64,000 nucleotides of DNA. It comes from Chinchilla lanigera (taxonomy: Eukaryota; Chordata; Mammalia; Rodentia; Chinchillidae). The DNA is taken from NCBI RefSeq assembly GCF_000276665.1, contig NW_004955402.1, positions 2,687,911-2,751,910 of the forward strand. Reading direction: 5' to 3'. The position numbers were made by a program, and so were the translations under genes. The notes under the pieces are model-generated. The model searched no databases and was not told the DNA's origin. It saw only the letters and a list, made by a program, of their open reading frames with translations. Shown here one piece after another: positions 23,001-39,660 of this stretch (positions within the stretch are counted from its first letter, which is position 1; the number at the start of each line of letters is the position of its first letter).

Positions 23001-24160
23001 AAAATTTGGTCTTTAAAAACTGTTTTGAAGTTCTGTATAGTGGCTCTCAGCATATTCATCAAGGTGTTCAGTCACCACCAGCCGCCTCCGGAACCTTTCA
23101 TCACACCAGACGAAGACCTCACACCCACCACCTCTTCCCTTTCCCCACCTTTTGGCAACCAGTCTCTCTACCTTTTGTCTTTATGGTTTGACTGGCTCTG
23201 AACATGTAATGTAACTATTAGAAAGCGATATAGTATGTGGTCCTTTGTGACTAGCTGATCTGAGCACAAAGTTTTCAAGGCTGACCCATGTGGCAAGTAC
23301 TGGCACTCATTCCTTTCTACACAGAATGCCATGTTTTGTTTAGGTATCCAACTCATCATGTGGGTCTGAAAGCAGCAGAATATGCCAGCTCAAAGCACGC
23401 TTCTCTGGCGTAAGGATATCTTGAGCTGAAGCTGCCCGAGACACAGCAGGTACAACAGCACTCTGACCTCCTTCCGCAAAGCAGAAGGAGCTGCTGTGTG
23501 GAGGATGTCCTCTCCTCAGGGAGGAGACATTCCTGTTACCAGACCCAGAAAGTTAAGGCCAAGTGAACTCTGGACAAACGGATGCTGCTAGAATGTCCTT
23601 CTCTTTCCCTTAGCTTGCTTCATGCAACCTAGCATAAAAGCTAGGTTTTGCCACTCTGTGTCTTTAGCTGCTTGTGAGGGTAAGTCATGCCAAACCCACA
23701 TGAAAGCATAGATCTGTATGCTTCTCTCTTATTCACCTGCCTGTCAAATTAATTCTCGGGCCCAAGAAGAGGACCTGAGAGGGCACAGGTAATGCTTTGC
23801 CTCCTCTACAGTCATTATCTTTTTAGGCAATTATAAAAACTGCTGCTCAGAACGTTTATTCTCAAGTTTGTGTTTAGATGTCTGTTTGCACTTCTCTCAG
23901 GTGAAGCAGAACCGGAAGTGGAACTGCTGGGGCATGGGGTCTGTCTAACTTGACGGAGAAAGTTTTCTATAGCAGCCTGTATCATTTCACGATATACGCT
24001 GCTATAGTAATGTATAATGGTTCCAGTAATCTCTAAGGGTTCCATTTCTTTTAAACACCCTTCCCAGTGCTTGCTATTATCTGTCTTTTTGATTCTAACA
24101 CATGGGAAGTGGTATCCCCCTGTGGTGGCAGTCTGCCTTCTATAATGAGTATTGTCATAG
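23001..24160 (-). mobile_element. Old L1M-like 3' end, split by an LTR-like insertion
   Basis: 23001-23360 and about 23860-24160 together follow the order of the antisense 3' end of an ancient L1. Landmarks are AGTGGCTCTCAGCATATTCA, then TTTTGGCAACCAGTCTC, then GTGGTCCTTTGTGACTAG; and in the second part GAAGTGGAACTGCTGGGGCA, then GAAGTGGTATCCCCCTGTGG. The roughly 450 bp between them is unrelated. Confidence 0.6.
23361..23790. mobile_element. Probable ERVL/MT2-type solo LTR
   Basis: This insert has an LTR-like make-up: a TG start near 23360, a mid region with TAAAAGCTAGGTTTTGCC, and an end resembling ERVL LTR tails (CTGTCAAATTAATTCTCGGG, then CCCAAGAAGAGGACC). It splits the L1M-like fragment. 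The family assignment is from resemblance only. Confidence 0.4.
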
Positions 24161-24354
24161 AAATAAACAGGCCGCACGCTTGTGTTAACTACTTATAAAC
24201 TTCTGATCATCACAATAAACCCTATTTTAATGAAATGAGCAATCTTCTACATTCAGCAGAAGGGGAATTCCAGAGGCCCAGCTGCACGTATCAACCTATC
24301 CCGTTCCTGTCTATGCACTGTGCCATCTGGCAGTAAAGTGTAATTAAACATCAG

Positions 24355-24447
24355 TGGGGGTGGGGGACATAGCTCATCCGCGGAGCGGTGCACTCCCTAG
24401 CGTGTGCGGGGCCCTGGGTTCTAGCCCAGTACCAAGGAGAACAAAAC
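24355..24447 (+). repeat. Diverged ID-like SINE
   Basis: GGGGGACATAGCTCATCCGC, then GCGTGTGCGGGGCCCTGGGT, then AGCCCAGTACCAAGG. The body differs clearly from the common ID subfamily of the window, so it is an older or separate subfamily. Confidence 0.65.
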
Positions 24448-24678
24448 AGGGGTAACCCTGGGACCTGCAGCTGCCAAGGTGAGCACAAAGGCAGGGCCCA
24501 GAACCCCGGTGCACGACGCTCACTGCCATGCTGCTGGCCTCGACTGCAGAACGTTAAGGGTGTGTCTCATCTTCTCCTTGGTGCCATGTTCCCTGCTCTC
24601 CCTGCACAGGACAAGCCTTCAGTCTTCCTCTGCGAGAGAACACAGGCATCTTTACGCCAAACACGCATCAGGAGAGGA

Positions 24679-24840
24679 AGGGTGAGTGGGACACAGCTCT
24701 GTGAGACCGTGACGAGCGAGCTGGGAACCAGCAGGTGGGTGGGAGATGGAGTATGCACTTGTGCGCTCTGGGCAGAGGGAGAGTCCCATCCCAGCAGAAC
24801 AGAGCGGGTGAGACAGGATGTTGTCACACTCCTCAGAAGG
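24679..24840 (+). repeat. Inverted repeat, left arm (162 bp)
   Basis: This stretch is the reverse complement of 25370-25531 with 7 mismatches over 162 ungapped bases (about 96% identity). Similarity stops sharply at both ends. The arms are separated by 529 bp, inside one ANKRD12 intron. The right arm continues into a sequence that the left arm lacks. Confidence 0.9.
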
Positions 24841-25033
24841 TGGCCCGAACCACTGGTGGTTGGAGCCAGCAGGACGTTCAAATTAGAGGTGCCAGCAGCG
24901 AGACACAAAGTTATGGCCCCACGGTGAATGTGTTAGTACAGCACTCCGACGCCACCACCTGCTGCAGGAAAAACAACACTTCTTCACTTAGGGGCCTCAC
25001 CCTCTCAAACAGCCTGACGCCTATGTACGGACT

Positions 25034-25055
25034 ATTGGTGGTGGTGGTGGTGGTG
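25034..25055 (+). repeat. (GGT)n microsatellite
   Basis: A short uninterrupted run of GGT/TGG triplets lies between the arms of the inverted repeat. Confidence 0.9.
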
Positions 25056-25369
25056 GAATGAATCAGAAAAAAATCGTCTATGTTTTCTTAACTCCCACCT
25101 AGCCATTTCTTTCAATTATGAATGTAATACAAAAACCATAGCTGAATTAGAGGTGTCTATAGCTTCACCATCCACAGAAATGACAAATATTTTCAGTCTG
25201 TATTACAGTTAGTACAGGTAGTCTCCCATATCCTAATTTCTTCTTCAAAATTCCAGCAGTTTCCTTTTATCTGAGCCTCTACTTTGTTTTCCATAGGTTC
25301 AATCAACCGCAGTCAGAAAATATTAAATGGAAAATTCCAGAAAATATCCATAAAGTTTTGAATTGTGTT

Positions 25370-25531
25370 CCTTCTGAGGAGTGTGACAACGTCTTGTCTC
25401 ACCTGCTCTGTTCTGCTGGGATGGGACTCTCCCTCTGCCCAGAGCGCACGAGTGCACACTCCATCTCCCACCCACCTGCTGGTTCCCAGCTCGCTCGTCA
25501 CGGTCTCTCAGAGCTGTGTCCCAGTCACCCT
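25370..25531 (-). repeat. Inverted repeat, right arm (162 bp)
   Basis: This is the partner of 24679-24840, in opposite orientation. The sequence just left of it (25290-25369, with AAATGGAAAATTCCAGAAAA) looks like part of an old dispersed repeat, so the arm may derive from that family. The arm on the other side lacks this extension. Confidence 0.9.
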
Positions 25532-26287
25532 TATTCTACCGAGCGAACTGTGATAGCCTGAAGCCTGAGAGTAGTGATACTGGCAACTCAGACAGGCCAG
25601 AAATGCAAGACACTCCTTATTTTAAGTGAAAAGGTGAAAGTTCTCAACTCAGCAAGCAAAGAAAAAAATATGCCAAGGTTGCTGAAGTCTAAAGTGATAA
25701 CCAATCTTTAAGAAGTTTGAAGGAGGAAAAAAGAAACTTTTCTTGCTAGTTGTGCTGTTGTACCTTAAACCACAAAGGTTATGGCCAGTTTGTGCACAAA
25801 ACGGGAGGATATTCTGAGAAATCACATTCACATAACTTTTACTATATTCTATTATTAGGGTTATTCTATTTTTATTATGTTACTGCCATTAATTTCTACT
25901 GTGCCTAGTTTAAAATTAAGCTTTACCATGGGGATATAGATGAAAAACAGTATGGCTTGGGTTTGATACTAGCCTAGGTTGCAGGCACCCACCAGGGTCT
26001 TAGAAAGCACCCTCCTGGACACGGGGCCAACTCTATTAATCTGCTGCTATGATACACAACTGCAGGTCTGGGTTGTGCCAAGAGCTGGCCAGGTATCAAG
26101 CAGTTCTGCAGGGAGTAGTTATTAAGCCACAAAATGGTAGAGTTCTTTGCTCTCACCTGTCACAGATTTAAGATGCTTTCTAGTATTTTGGAATTCTACA
26201 TTGTTGGTCAGTGTGTGGAAGGTAGTGTCATTTTTGTTATCAGCTGAAAGTTTTGCTAGTTACACAGTTCCAATCAGCATTTTTAAA

Positions 26288-26412
26288 TTAAATTTGATTT
26301 TTTTGAGGCAGAGTCTTGTTATGTAGCCTAGGCTAGCTTCCAATTTGTGATCCTCCTGCCTATGCCTCCTGAGTGCTGGGATTACAGGCGTGTGTATCAC
26401 CACACCCAACTT
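26288..26412 (-). repeat. B1-type SINE
   Basis: TTTTTTTGAGGCAGAGTCTT at the left, GAGTGCTGGGATTACAGGCG at the right. It is shorter than full length because part of the internal duplication is missing. Confidence 0.88.
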
Positions 26413-27396
26413 CAAATAAGAATTCTTAATTGTCTGTAAGTTTTTCTGGCTTTCATAACCTCGAGTGTAAATAAGTAAGTAAATGAATAGTATGAATAAA
26501 TGAATGTTATCAGGTGGCTTCAAACATACCTGATGGCTGAAACAGTTCCTGACACGCCACACAACCTGTGACTGCTACAGAATGGGTCACTCACAAAGGG
26601 CTATGCAATGCTGTAAGTTCTGTATCAGTGCTTTTTTCTTTTACTTGCTCTCTCTTTCTGTAATGCTACGGAATTTGTAGAAGAGGTTCTACATCTCCCT
26701 GACTGTTACAGGGACGCCCAGTACAAAAAGGGTTTGGACCTCGGTCCCGAGGAATTGGTCATGTAGGAGTCACAGAAGAGTACACGTGTACTTGTGTGAA
26801 GAAGGGGTGGTTATAGCTTACTCTGTACTTTCAGAGTTCTCTCACCCTCCTGGACGATTAAGGTCTTATCCTTGGGTTTTGGGAAATCTAATGCAAGGGC
26901 TCCCTTGAAAGCTTTCCTGACACTGGATGCCAGGACTACCTACTGAAGACCAGATACCAGGTAGATCTAAAAGCACAGACAAGCACAGCCTTTGCACCTC
27001 AGCCCTACAGTGGCTGGCTCACCAAGCACCAATTCCAAAGCCTGGAATCCCAATGTCCTCCTAGGAATCTACTTCTACAGTTCTACAAACTCAACAATTG
27101 GTAACGAGAAATTATTAGAAGCAATACACTCAACATGAACTGTAGTATGGGAATAGCTATCCTAAAATAGGGGTAGACATTTTCTCCTTAACTGGATGAG
27201 CATTATATAACAAAATCAAACTAGTCCCAAATTAGCTTTAAGAAACCCATTAAAGAAAAATTATAGACTATTTTAACAGCGTTAATTTTTTACATAAATG
27301 TATATTTAAACATATCTTAATAGAATTAATAAAAAATAAAGGAAAAAACAATACCCAAAGTGGTAACAAAGCACAGAATAGCAAAAGCATACTTTA

Positions 27397-27687
<291 letters not shown>

Positions 27688-27761
27688 TTAAAAAATATAA
27701 TTAAGAATATTAGGTTTTATTTACCAATAATGGGTCATCCTTTGAAAATTAAGCCTTGAGG

Positions 27762-27944
27762 GGCTGGGGATTTAGCTCAGCGGCAAAAGCGCCTGCCTGG
27801 CAAGCGCAAGGTCGTGAGTTCGGTTCCCGGTACCGGAGAAAAACNNNNNNNNNNNNNNNNNNNNNNNNNNNNNNNNNNNNNNNNNNNNNNNNNNNNNNNN
27901 NNNNNNNNNNNNNNNNNNNNNNNNNNNNNNNNNNNNNNNNNNNN
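27762..27944 (+). repeat. ID-type SINE with a gap in its tail
   Basis: A near-consensus ID body (GGGGCTGGGGATTTAGCTCA to GGTACCGGAGAAAAAC) runs straight into 100 N (27845-27944). AAAATTAAGCCTTGAG occurs just before the body and again right after the N run. The gap therefore hides only the A-rich tail. Confidence 0.95.
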
Positions 27945-28229
27945 AAAATTAAGCCTTGAGGTGCATACATCCTGATGCTGTGAGTTGTACGATTAGTTGG
28001 TGGGAAGGTGCTGCGAGGACCCTGCATGCGACAGCCAGGCACCAGGCTCTTCCCTATGCAGAGCTGGAGCCCCTCAACACGTGCAGTCGGGCAGCCACGG
28101 CATATCTTATCATGTGTGCAGGCATTAAAGCCAGCCCCACAGGGGGCGAGAACTAGGAGCCACAGCTGCTCATCTCCAACACCCAGTTACCAGCACAGCA
28201 GGCATTTTTGCATACACAGTACGAGGGGT

Positions 28230-28336
28230 GTTTGGTTTTTTTTTTTTTTGGTTTTTCTCCGGTACTGGGAACCCAACTCACGACCTTGCGCTTGCCAGGC
28301 AGGCGCTTTTGCCGCTGAGCTAAATCCCCAGCCCCA
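28230..28336 (-). repeat. ID-type SINE
   Basis: A T tract and GGTTTTTCTCCGGTACTGGG are followed by the reverse ID body ending ATCCCCAGCCCC. GAGGGGTGTTTGG flanks it on both sides as a target-site duplication. Confidence 0.94.
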
Positions 28337-28599
28337 TGAGGGGTGTTTGGAAACGTAACATACGTTTGAGTTAACAATACAAAAGCTAATGACATCTTGC
28401 AGTGGTGATCAAGGGGAAAGGCAAGGGGTGCCAGCATGATTTAGGGACCAATGTGACAGATGGCAGAGAGGAAGAGGCCAAAGCAGAAGCTGGGCTCTAC
28501 GTCTGGGAAACTGGGGAGCACATAATGCATTTGGTCTTAGATATGATTCTAAGGGTCTTGTGGGACATTCAGATGGCCAGAAGCAGCCAGAAACATCTG

Positions 28600-28957
28600 T
28601 AATGGTTTCATCTTGAAAGTCTGCCAAAAGTCTCATATACTTAGAGGTGGGGCCTCTGGAAGGCAACTGGATTTATTCACTTGAGTTCATAGCTGAAAGT
28701 GCTGTCAGGAGGTGGGGCCTCCTGGCAAGAGGCAGGTCACTGGGGGCACAGTCTGGGTGTATCTCCCTCGAGGCTCCTCTCTTTCCCCCCACGGCTTCTT
28801 GGTTGTCATGGGTTGAGCAGCTTTCTTCCACCAGCCCCTTGTACCATGCTTTTGCCTTGGAGCCAGCCGACCATGAACTCAAAATGTGAGCTGTCTCTCT
28901 CCTTTGAGCTGTGGGTGTCAGGTGTTTTGTCCCAGTGACAGGAAAGTGACTAAGACA
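28600..28957 (+). mobile_element. Non-autonomous rodent repeat (URR1/hAT-like?), copy 3
   Basis: It shares with the copies at 14595 and 38110 the order GGAGGTGGGGCCTCCTGGCA, then GGCAGGTCACTGGGGGCACA, and an end like GGTGTCAGGTG...GAAAGTGACTAAGACA. It is diverged from them. Confidence 0.5.
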
Positions 28958-30226
28958 ACACAAGGGCAATGGTCTCACCCCTAAGACGGATCACCCCACC
29001 CCAGAGCTCTTGTAGGTTCCACTGAGGTCAACTGCACTGCAGTCTCACTTCTTACTCTGCTCAATTCTGCTTCCTTGACACACTACTTACTTCTGCAGCA
29101 TCCACTAAGAAAGCTCTTGCACACCGCCTCCGAGCCTGCTGCCTGGGAGCTGCCCTGGTGCAGGTGCTGACAGGCCAAGGCTAACGGGGATGATGTCTAG
29201 CAGGCAAAAAGGTCTGATGCTGGAGGCCAACAGAGATGAATGGCCAGACTAAGAACCTCTGGGTGATTACCTGGCAGCTGGAAGACTGGTGAAAGCACAG
29301 AAACAGGAATTTCTACGTGTAGGGAGCACGCAGAGCAAAATGGAAGAATGGCGACTCATGTTTGAAAGGCGGGTAGAGAAAAGGAATCACTGAGAGACAG
29401 AGAAGCCTAGTCAATAAAAAAGAGGCACCAGAAAAGAGCACCATGCTCAAAGAGCAGGGCGATGATCTTAGGAAGAACAGGGTGGTCACAATGCCAAATC
29501 TGACAGATGAAAAAGAAAGTGAAGGGAAGAGAGGCCAATGACTCTTGACAATTACGAGCTCACTGGTGACTTCTGTCAGCATGAAGGACAGGGGATGAAC
29601 AGGAAACAAGACAAAACCCTCCTGCCCAGATGACCCTGCAAGAACTCGACAGTGAACGAGAGACCGAGAGGCTGACAAGCTGGAACAGTCAAGGGCGAAT
29701 GTGTTCGTCCAGACGGAGGGGACTCCAATATATTCTGAGTGGATGAATAAAAAGGCCATTGAGGGGAAACAGGACTGTCCACGGAAGTGCCCAGTGAAAA
29801 AGTATGCCACCAACCAGTTTTTAATAGAGGAAGATTCCAGAGAAGAGTAGCAAGGATGGGGTCAAGAACATACGTAGAAGCATTTCCTTCAGAGAAGTCA
29901 GAACACACCTCATTTGAAATAAAAGCAAAAGCAATGAAGTGAGACACAGCTGTCCTGTGCTGCCGAATAAGGAAGCCACCAGCCAAACATCTATAGCACG
30001 TTTTCTGAAGTGTGGCTATCTGAACTGAGGTGTGTTACAAGCAAAGCAGGTTTCAAAGACTTAGCTTTTTGTTTTTAAAGCAAAATATCTCAGTAATCCT
30101 TCTATACTGATATGTACAAATGGTATTCCTGATATACTGTGTTATATAAAGTATTTATTAACTTTACCTGATTTTTATTTTTTAAACGTTTACTTGAAAA
30201 ATTTGAAGTACGTATTTAAAGGCTCA

Positions 30227-34987
<4,761 letters not shown>

Positions 34988-35342
34988 TCAAAACAGCTTA
35001 TATAATAAAATAAATAGACAAAATCATTTCAGATTTACATATAAACACTGCAGCAGAAATATATAAGAACTCTGCTACAGTACTGTAGAACAGGTTTACA
35101 GAGAATCTGCTTCATGATGAGACCCTCTGATACTTCTCAAAGCACACAGAGGTTGAACTAATAATCTCTAAGAAAATATGTAGTTATAACCCAGGAGTCT
35201 GGATTTGGGAGAAATATTAGATTAAGAACCATTAATTTAAAGGGTTTAATTGAATATGATAAGGTATTTTATGTGTTTTAAAAATTTATTAGAAAAACTA
35301 AGATTCCCATTAATGACAATAATTTAAATAAATTTCTTTCCC

Positions 35343-35422
35343 TTTTGGTGGTGCTGGGATGGAATCCAGGGCAAGTGAATGCTAGGTAAGTGGTCTACCA
35401 CTGAGCTAGATCTCCAGCCCTA
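35343..35422 (-). repeat. Old ID-like SINE
   Basis: CCCTTTTGGTGGTGCTGGGA...GTCTACCACTGAGCTAGATC...CCAGCCCTA on the plus strand. It is a diverged ID-type copy. Confidence 0.65.
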
Positions 35423-35687
35423 GATGAATGGTTTTAGCTATACAAGAAACACGACTATTTGAAGAAAAATTAAGAGAAATATAACACCCAATCCCAAGAC
35501 CATAATTGTAACAGATAATTTGAATATATTACTTTAATACCATCCTCTTTCTTTTCTTTAGTTTTGTTACTTACTAGTTTAAACTTGATACTAATAAATT
35601 CTTAGTACACTGGTGGACATAATAGGGTCAATTCCTATGTAGTATTTTTAAGTACATGAAAAAATTTATTTATTTATTTATTTATTT

Positions 35688-35842
35688 GGTCTTTTTAAGT
35701 CAAGGTCTTGCTATGCAGTTTATGTTGGCTTTCAGCTCACTTTGTAGCCCAGGCTGGTCTCGATCAAGGATTGATTGCAAGGATCCTCCTGCCTCAGCCT
35801 CCTGAGTGCTGGGATTACAGGTGTATACCACCACACCTGGCG
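35688..35842 (-). repeat. B1-type SINE, next to (TTTA)n
   Basis: GTCTTTTTAAGTCAAGGTC at the left and GAGTGCTGGGATTACAGGTG at the right. An (ATTT)n run at about 35665-35688 adjoins it and is probably its expanded tail. Confidence 0.9.
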
Positions 35843-36235
35843 AAAATTTAGTTTTATAAAGTTATATCCCATCTGTTGTAAAAATAAAGCCAAATCCTTG
35901 CCAGGTTCTATTTCATTACAGTTTTTCTTTTTAAAATTCAACAAGAATTTGTTTTCCCATGCTAGCATCTTTCTTTTAATGAATTATTTGTATACAGGGA
36001 ACTTCTAACTGAAAAGAAAATTCAGGACTCTAAGGGAAAAGAGAATTCAGGACTCTAGCCAAGAGGGAAGAAAAAAAACCCCCAAATTAATTACAGTAGT
36101 AATCAATACCTCATTAGCTCAGTATTTTATCAAATGAAATTATATTTTTATCTTACTAGATTAAGCTTCCTCTCAAGCAACCTAGCTTCCAAATATTATT
36201 TTCACATTTCTCATGGAAATGCTCCAAATTCCAGA

Positions 36236-36320
36236 GTGTTTTTTTTGGTACCAGGAATCAAACTTAGGACCTTGCACTTGCCAGGCAGGCACTGTGCTGC
36301 TGAGCTATACCCCCACCCCT
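36236..36320 (-). repeat. ID-type SINE
   Basis: T8, then GGTACCAGGAATCAAACTTA, and the reverse ID body ending ACCCCCACCCC. TTCCAGA repeats on both sides. Confidence 0.88.
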
Positions 36321-36438
36321 TCCAGAAGCATTTTTAAGTGCTCACAAGGTACTTGGCACTGTACTTGGATCTCTGAGAGATCATAACCTTTTTCTTTTTT
36401 GAGATGTGGTACCAACACAGTATCATTATGAAGTGCTA

Positions 36439-36541
36439 GGTGTCAGTGAAAAGGGAAGTGACTAAGATACTCTCCTCGAAATAGCTCCCAAATAATGTCC
36501 AGAGAGTTTTTGACACATGGCATTATTTTTCAAGTGATATG
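36439..36541 (+). repeat. Direct duplication, first copy (about 103 bp)
   Basis: This stretch, from AGGTGTCAGTGAAAAGGGAA to TTTTTCAAGTGATAT, repeats at 38398-38501 with only a few mismatches. Its first 33 bases or so equal the tail of the URR1-like repeat, and the rest is unique flank. Confidence 0.88.
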
Positions 36542-38109
36542 GCATATATTCATATATATGGCATACAGAAATAGAAAGCTTAGAATTCCAATTGTTTGCA
36601 CACATATTTATATGTATATATTTATGTTAAAGTGCTATCTGGAGTTATTAATGTTGCAATGTACAGAATCAAACTATAGACTTTTATGTCACCAAGAAGA
36701 ATACCTAATTTGGGATCAGTATTTTGGCCCTTTACTAAATGAATCAAGGAATATCTACAACAGGTTACTATTTCCTCTAAACTATTTATAATTAATTTGG
36801 TCCTGTGCATTTTTACTCCTTTGCAGTTTTCAATGATTTCATTTTCATGGTTCTTGTTTTCATTGAGAGTATCAGTTTTACCGGAAACTGGGAAGAATGT
36901 TTCCTTTGTATGCCCCATAAAACTCCAGGAGAATGTTCTATACTTAGAATCTATCATGAATAACATTTAGTAAGCTCTGCTAGGCCCAGTGTGCTAGGAG
37001 GCAAGATGAAAAGAACAACTACACTCCTAGTTATACCACACAGTTGCTAAAATGGTAGAAAATACAATATCCACAGGGTATACTGAAGGAGTCTGCCTTG
37101 GGGACTAGAAGATTAAGGAGGGTTTCCTCAGAGAAGTAGCGCAAAATGAGGTATGAAGAATGTGTAATGACGGAGGACAGGATTTAAGGGCATGAAAATA
37201 TTATGTAAATAAGCAGCTCAAGTCACAGTATACCACTTCATAAACTGCTTTTACTCGTTTAGTGTACGAGTATACCCTGACATATTTTCATTTCTGTTAA
37301 CAGCTGCACATAACTTTAAAAGGACAAGTACCATTTTGGTTGCTTGCAGTTACCTGATATTATATATATTTAATAATGGAGAAAATTTTAGCATTTAAGT
37401 ATTACTTAGAAATAGTGTATCAGTTTGTGTGTGTGTAAAAAAAAGAAACAAGGGAACTATGCTAAAATAGTATCTGTCAGAAACTCTGGTTGAAGGAATT
37501 ATAGACAATTTTTATTTACTTCTTTAGGCATTTCTACATTTTCCAAATTCCAAGTTACTCAAATTTAAAATCCAAGAGCCATTTCCAAATGTATCATTAG
37601 AAGAATAATTGTTGTTTTTTAATAGACACATCAGAGAAAAATATTTTCTAGAAAGTTCCCTAATAGCTATAAAATGATACTAATATTTTAGCTTGATGTT
37701 TTTGAATTACTGGTAGCTCAGTTTTCCATGTATTTGTAACGTAATTTCTTTCTATGTAATTTGCTCAAGCCCTTTTAGGCCTATGAGTATGAATACATTA
37801 GTTCAATTATACAACAGATACATTCACAGGTATATTTCACTTAACACAGGGCTCCTTACAATTTTTCAATATATGGACTAAAAGTAAAGTGCAAATTCTT
37901 TTAAGAGAGTTACACATGTACCCATACACTAAAGAGATGCATGAGTTGTCCTTTTGTGTTCCCAACTCACCTGCTCTTCAATTCAAGTATGACTCCCCCC
38001 CCCATGGTTCTTTTAAAATGATCTGTACATTTTTAAAGGGAAAGACTGTAAGTTGTAATTCAATTAGCTGGACACTGAAGTCCATGATGAAAGTCTAGGG
38101 TTTGCTAGG

Positions 38110-38432
38110 TGAAGGAACACGGTCTGGAAGGTGGCTGAATAACGGGGATTTGTAGTTGACTTGCTGTTAGGAGGTGGAGTCTGGCTGGAAGAGGCGGGTC
38201 ACTGAGGCTGTGGTCTGGGAGGGGCATCTCTCTCCCTGCTTCTGCCTTGACACTCTCTGCTTCCTGTCAGTCATACGTGAGCAGCTTTTCCTCCACCAGG
38301 CCTTTCCACCAGGCCTTCCTGCCTTGGAGCCAGCTGAGTACGGACTGAAAGCTCTATACTATGTTAGCAAAAATAAGCCTCTCCTTCTTTAAGTTGTAGG
38401 TGTCAGTGAAAAGGAAAGTGACTAAGATACTC
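38110..38432 (+). mobile_element. Non-autonomous rodent repeat (URR1/hAT-like?), copy 4
   Basis: GTTAGGAGGTGGAGTCTGGC, then GGCGGGTCACTGAGGCTGTG, then TACGGACTGAAAGCTC, ending GTGTCAGTGAAAAGGAAAGTGACTAAGATA across its last part. It has the same order as copies 2 and 3. Confidence 0.5.
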
Positions 38433-38501
38433 TCCTCGAAATATCTCCCAAGTAATGTCCAGAGAGTTCTTGACACATGGCATTATTTTTCAAGTGATAT
38501 T
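38398..38501 (+). repeat. Direct duplication, second copy (about 104 bp)
   Basis: Same orientation as 36439-36541, with the start points about 1,960 bp apart. It spans the end of the URR1-like copy and 70 bp of its flank. Confidence 0.88.
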
Positions 38502-39423
38502 TGGCAAAGTAATTAAAAATCACATGTATAATGAGAAAGTCAACAAATAATGAGCTTCTGATACAATATGCATTATGCAGCACACGTTTTTAGGACACAG
38601 TTATTCTATTAGCCTTGCAAAACTGACTGTACCACTTATAGTCAAGTCCAAGTCTTTACCTCCCACCTTTCCTCCGAAATTCACCTGGCCAACTCTGCAC
38701 TCCTCTCAACCATATCAAAAACCAAGATCAAAACATTCAACTTCATTTCCCTTCCACAACTTCTTGCTGCTGTAAGCCAGGAGTACCTTTGAGGCATAAC
38801 CATCAAGCTAGTCAAATTTAAAGTCCAGAACCACGTCAGCGCTCCCAGTTCCTCAGCTGCCATGCTCTACTGCTCAGATTCCGATCTCTGCACTTCCCGA
38901 CGCCCACTGTTCTCACTATCCCCACCGCCACCTTCTCAGAGCAGGCTCCTATCAGCTCTTGCCTACATCAGTAAGGCCTTAAACCAAAAGGAGGCCAGGG
39001 CTAGAGACCACATTGTATCTCTTTTCACCCAAGGGCTCCTGCTGACCCTAGCAGAAAATATAAACTACAAAAACGGTACAGAATCTTCTGAAGTTGGAGC
39101 CACCATAGCTAGCTCCACTTACCCAATCTTAGCATTTGCTAATATTTGATCCTTATTATCCTCATTTAAGAGACAAGCAATGGAACAATTAAGCAAAAAT
39201 GATAGTACTAAACAAGGTGTATTATACAAAAAAAGACACTGACGCTCCATAAACAATATGTAAAGAACTGTACCACCCCCCCAAAAAAGGTTGTAAGTCT
39301 GACTGGTAGATAATAAGTTTGAACGGCACGCCTCAGTCCTAACTCTGAACAGTTGTTAAGTAGGTAGATCCTTAAGTGAGGAATATCTGTATGTACTGTA
39401 TATAAAAGTATATAAAAGTTTTA

Positions 39424-39576
39424 TAGCCGGATGTAGTAGCATACACATGTAATCCCAGCACTTGGGAGGCTGAGGCAGGAGGACTGTTGTGAGTTCAAGG
39501 CCAGCCTGGGCTACAAAGTGAGCTCAAGGCCAGCCTGAACTGCATAGTGAGACCCTGTCTCAAAAAGACAAAAAAA
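39424..39576 (+). repeat. B1-type SINE
   Basis: GCCGGATGTAGTAGCATACA, AATCCCAGCACTTGGGAGGC and an end of GAGACCCTGTCTCAAAAAGA. The internal 29-bp quasi-duplication is clear. Confidence 0.94.
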
Positions 39577-39660
39577 AAAATATATATATATATATACACA
39601 TATATATATTTTGGTCTTTTGTGTATATATATGTGTGTGTATATATATATACACACATAA
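39577..39660. repeat. TA/TG microsatellite with hairpin potential
   Basis: After the B1 tail come TATATATATATACACATATA, a short spacer TTTTGGTCTTTTGTG, then TATATATATGTGTGTGTATA and TATATATACACACA. Arms on both sides of the spacer can pair. Confidence 0.9.

Noticed and set aside
24388..24927. A 179-codon plus-strand frame in an ANKRD12 intron
   Set aside because: It spans an ID-like SINE and one arm of the inverted repeat, with no protein-like domain. It is explained by a locally GC-rich stretch.
29313..29986. Two overlapping minus-strand frames of 136 and 166 codons in the intron after the giant exon
   Set aside because: They have no recognisable domain and no splice or start context. One shares LGTSVDSPV with ANKRD12, but the match does not extend beyond a few residues. 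Kept only as a short-duplication finding.
39577..39660. CRISPR-like or tandem array
   Set aside because: It is a simple TA/TG microsatellite in a mammalian genome. There are no spaced repeats.
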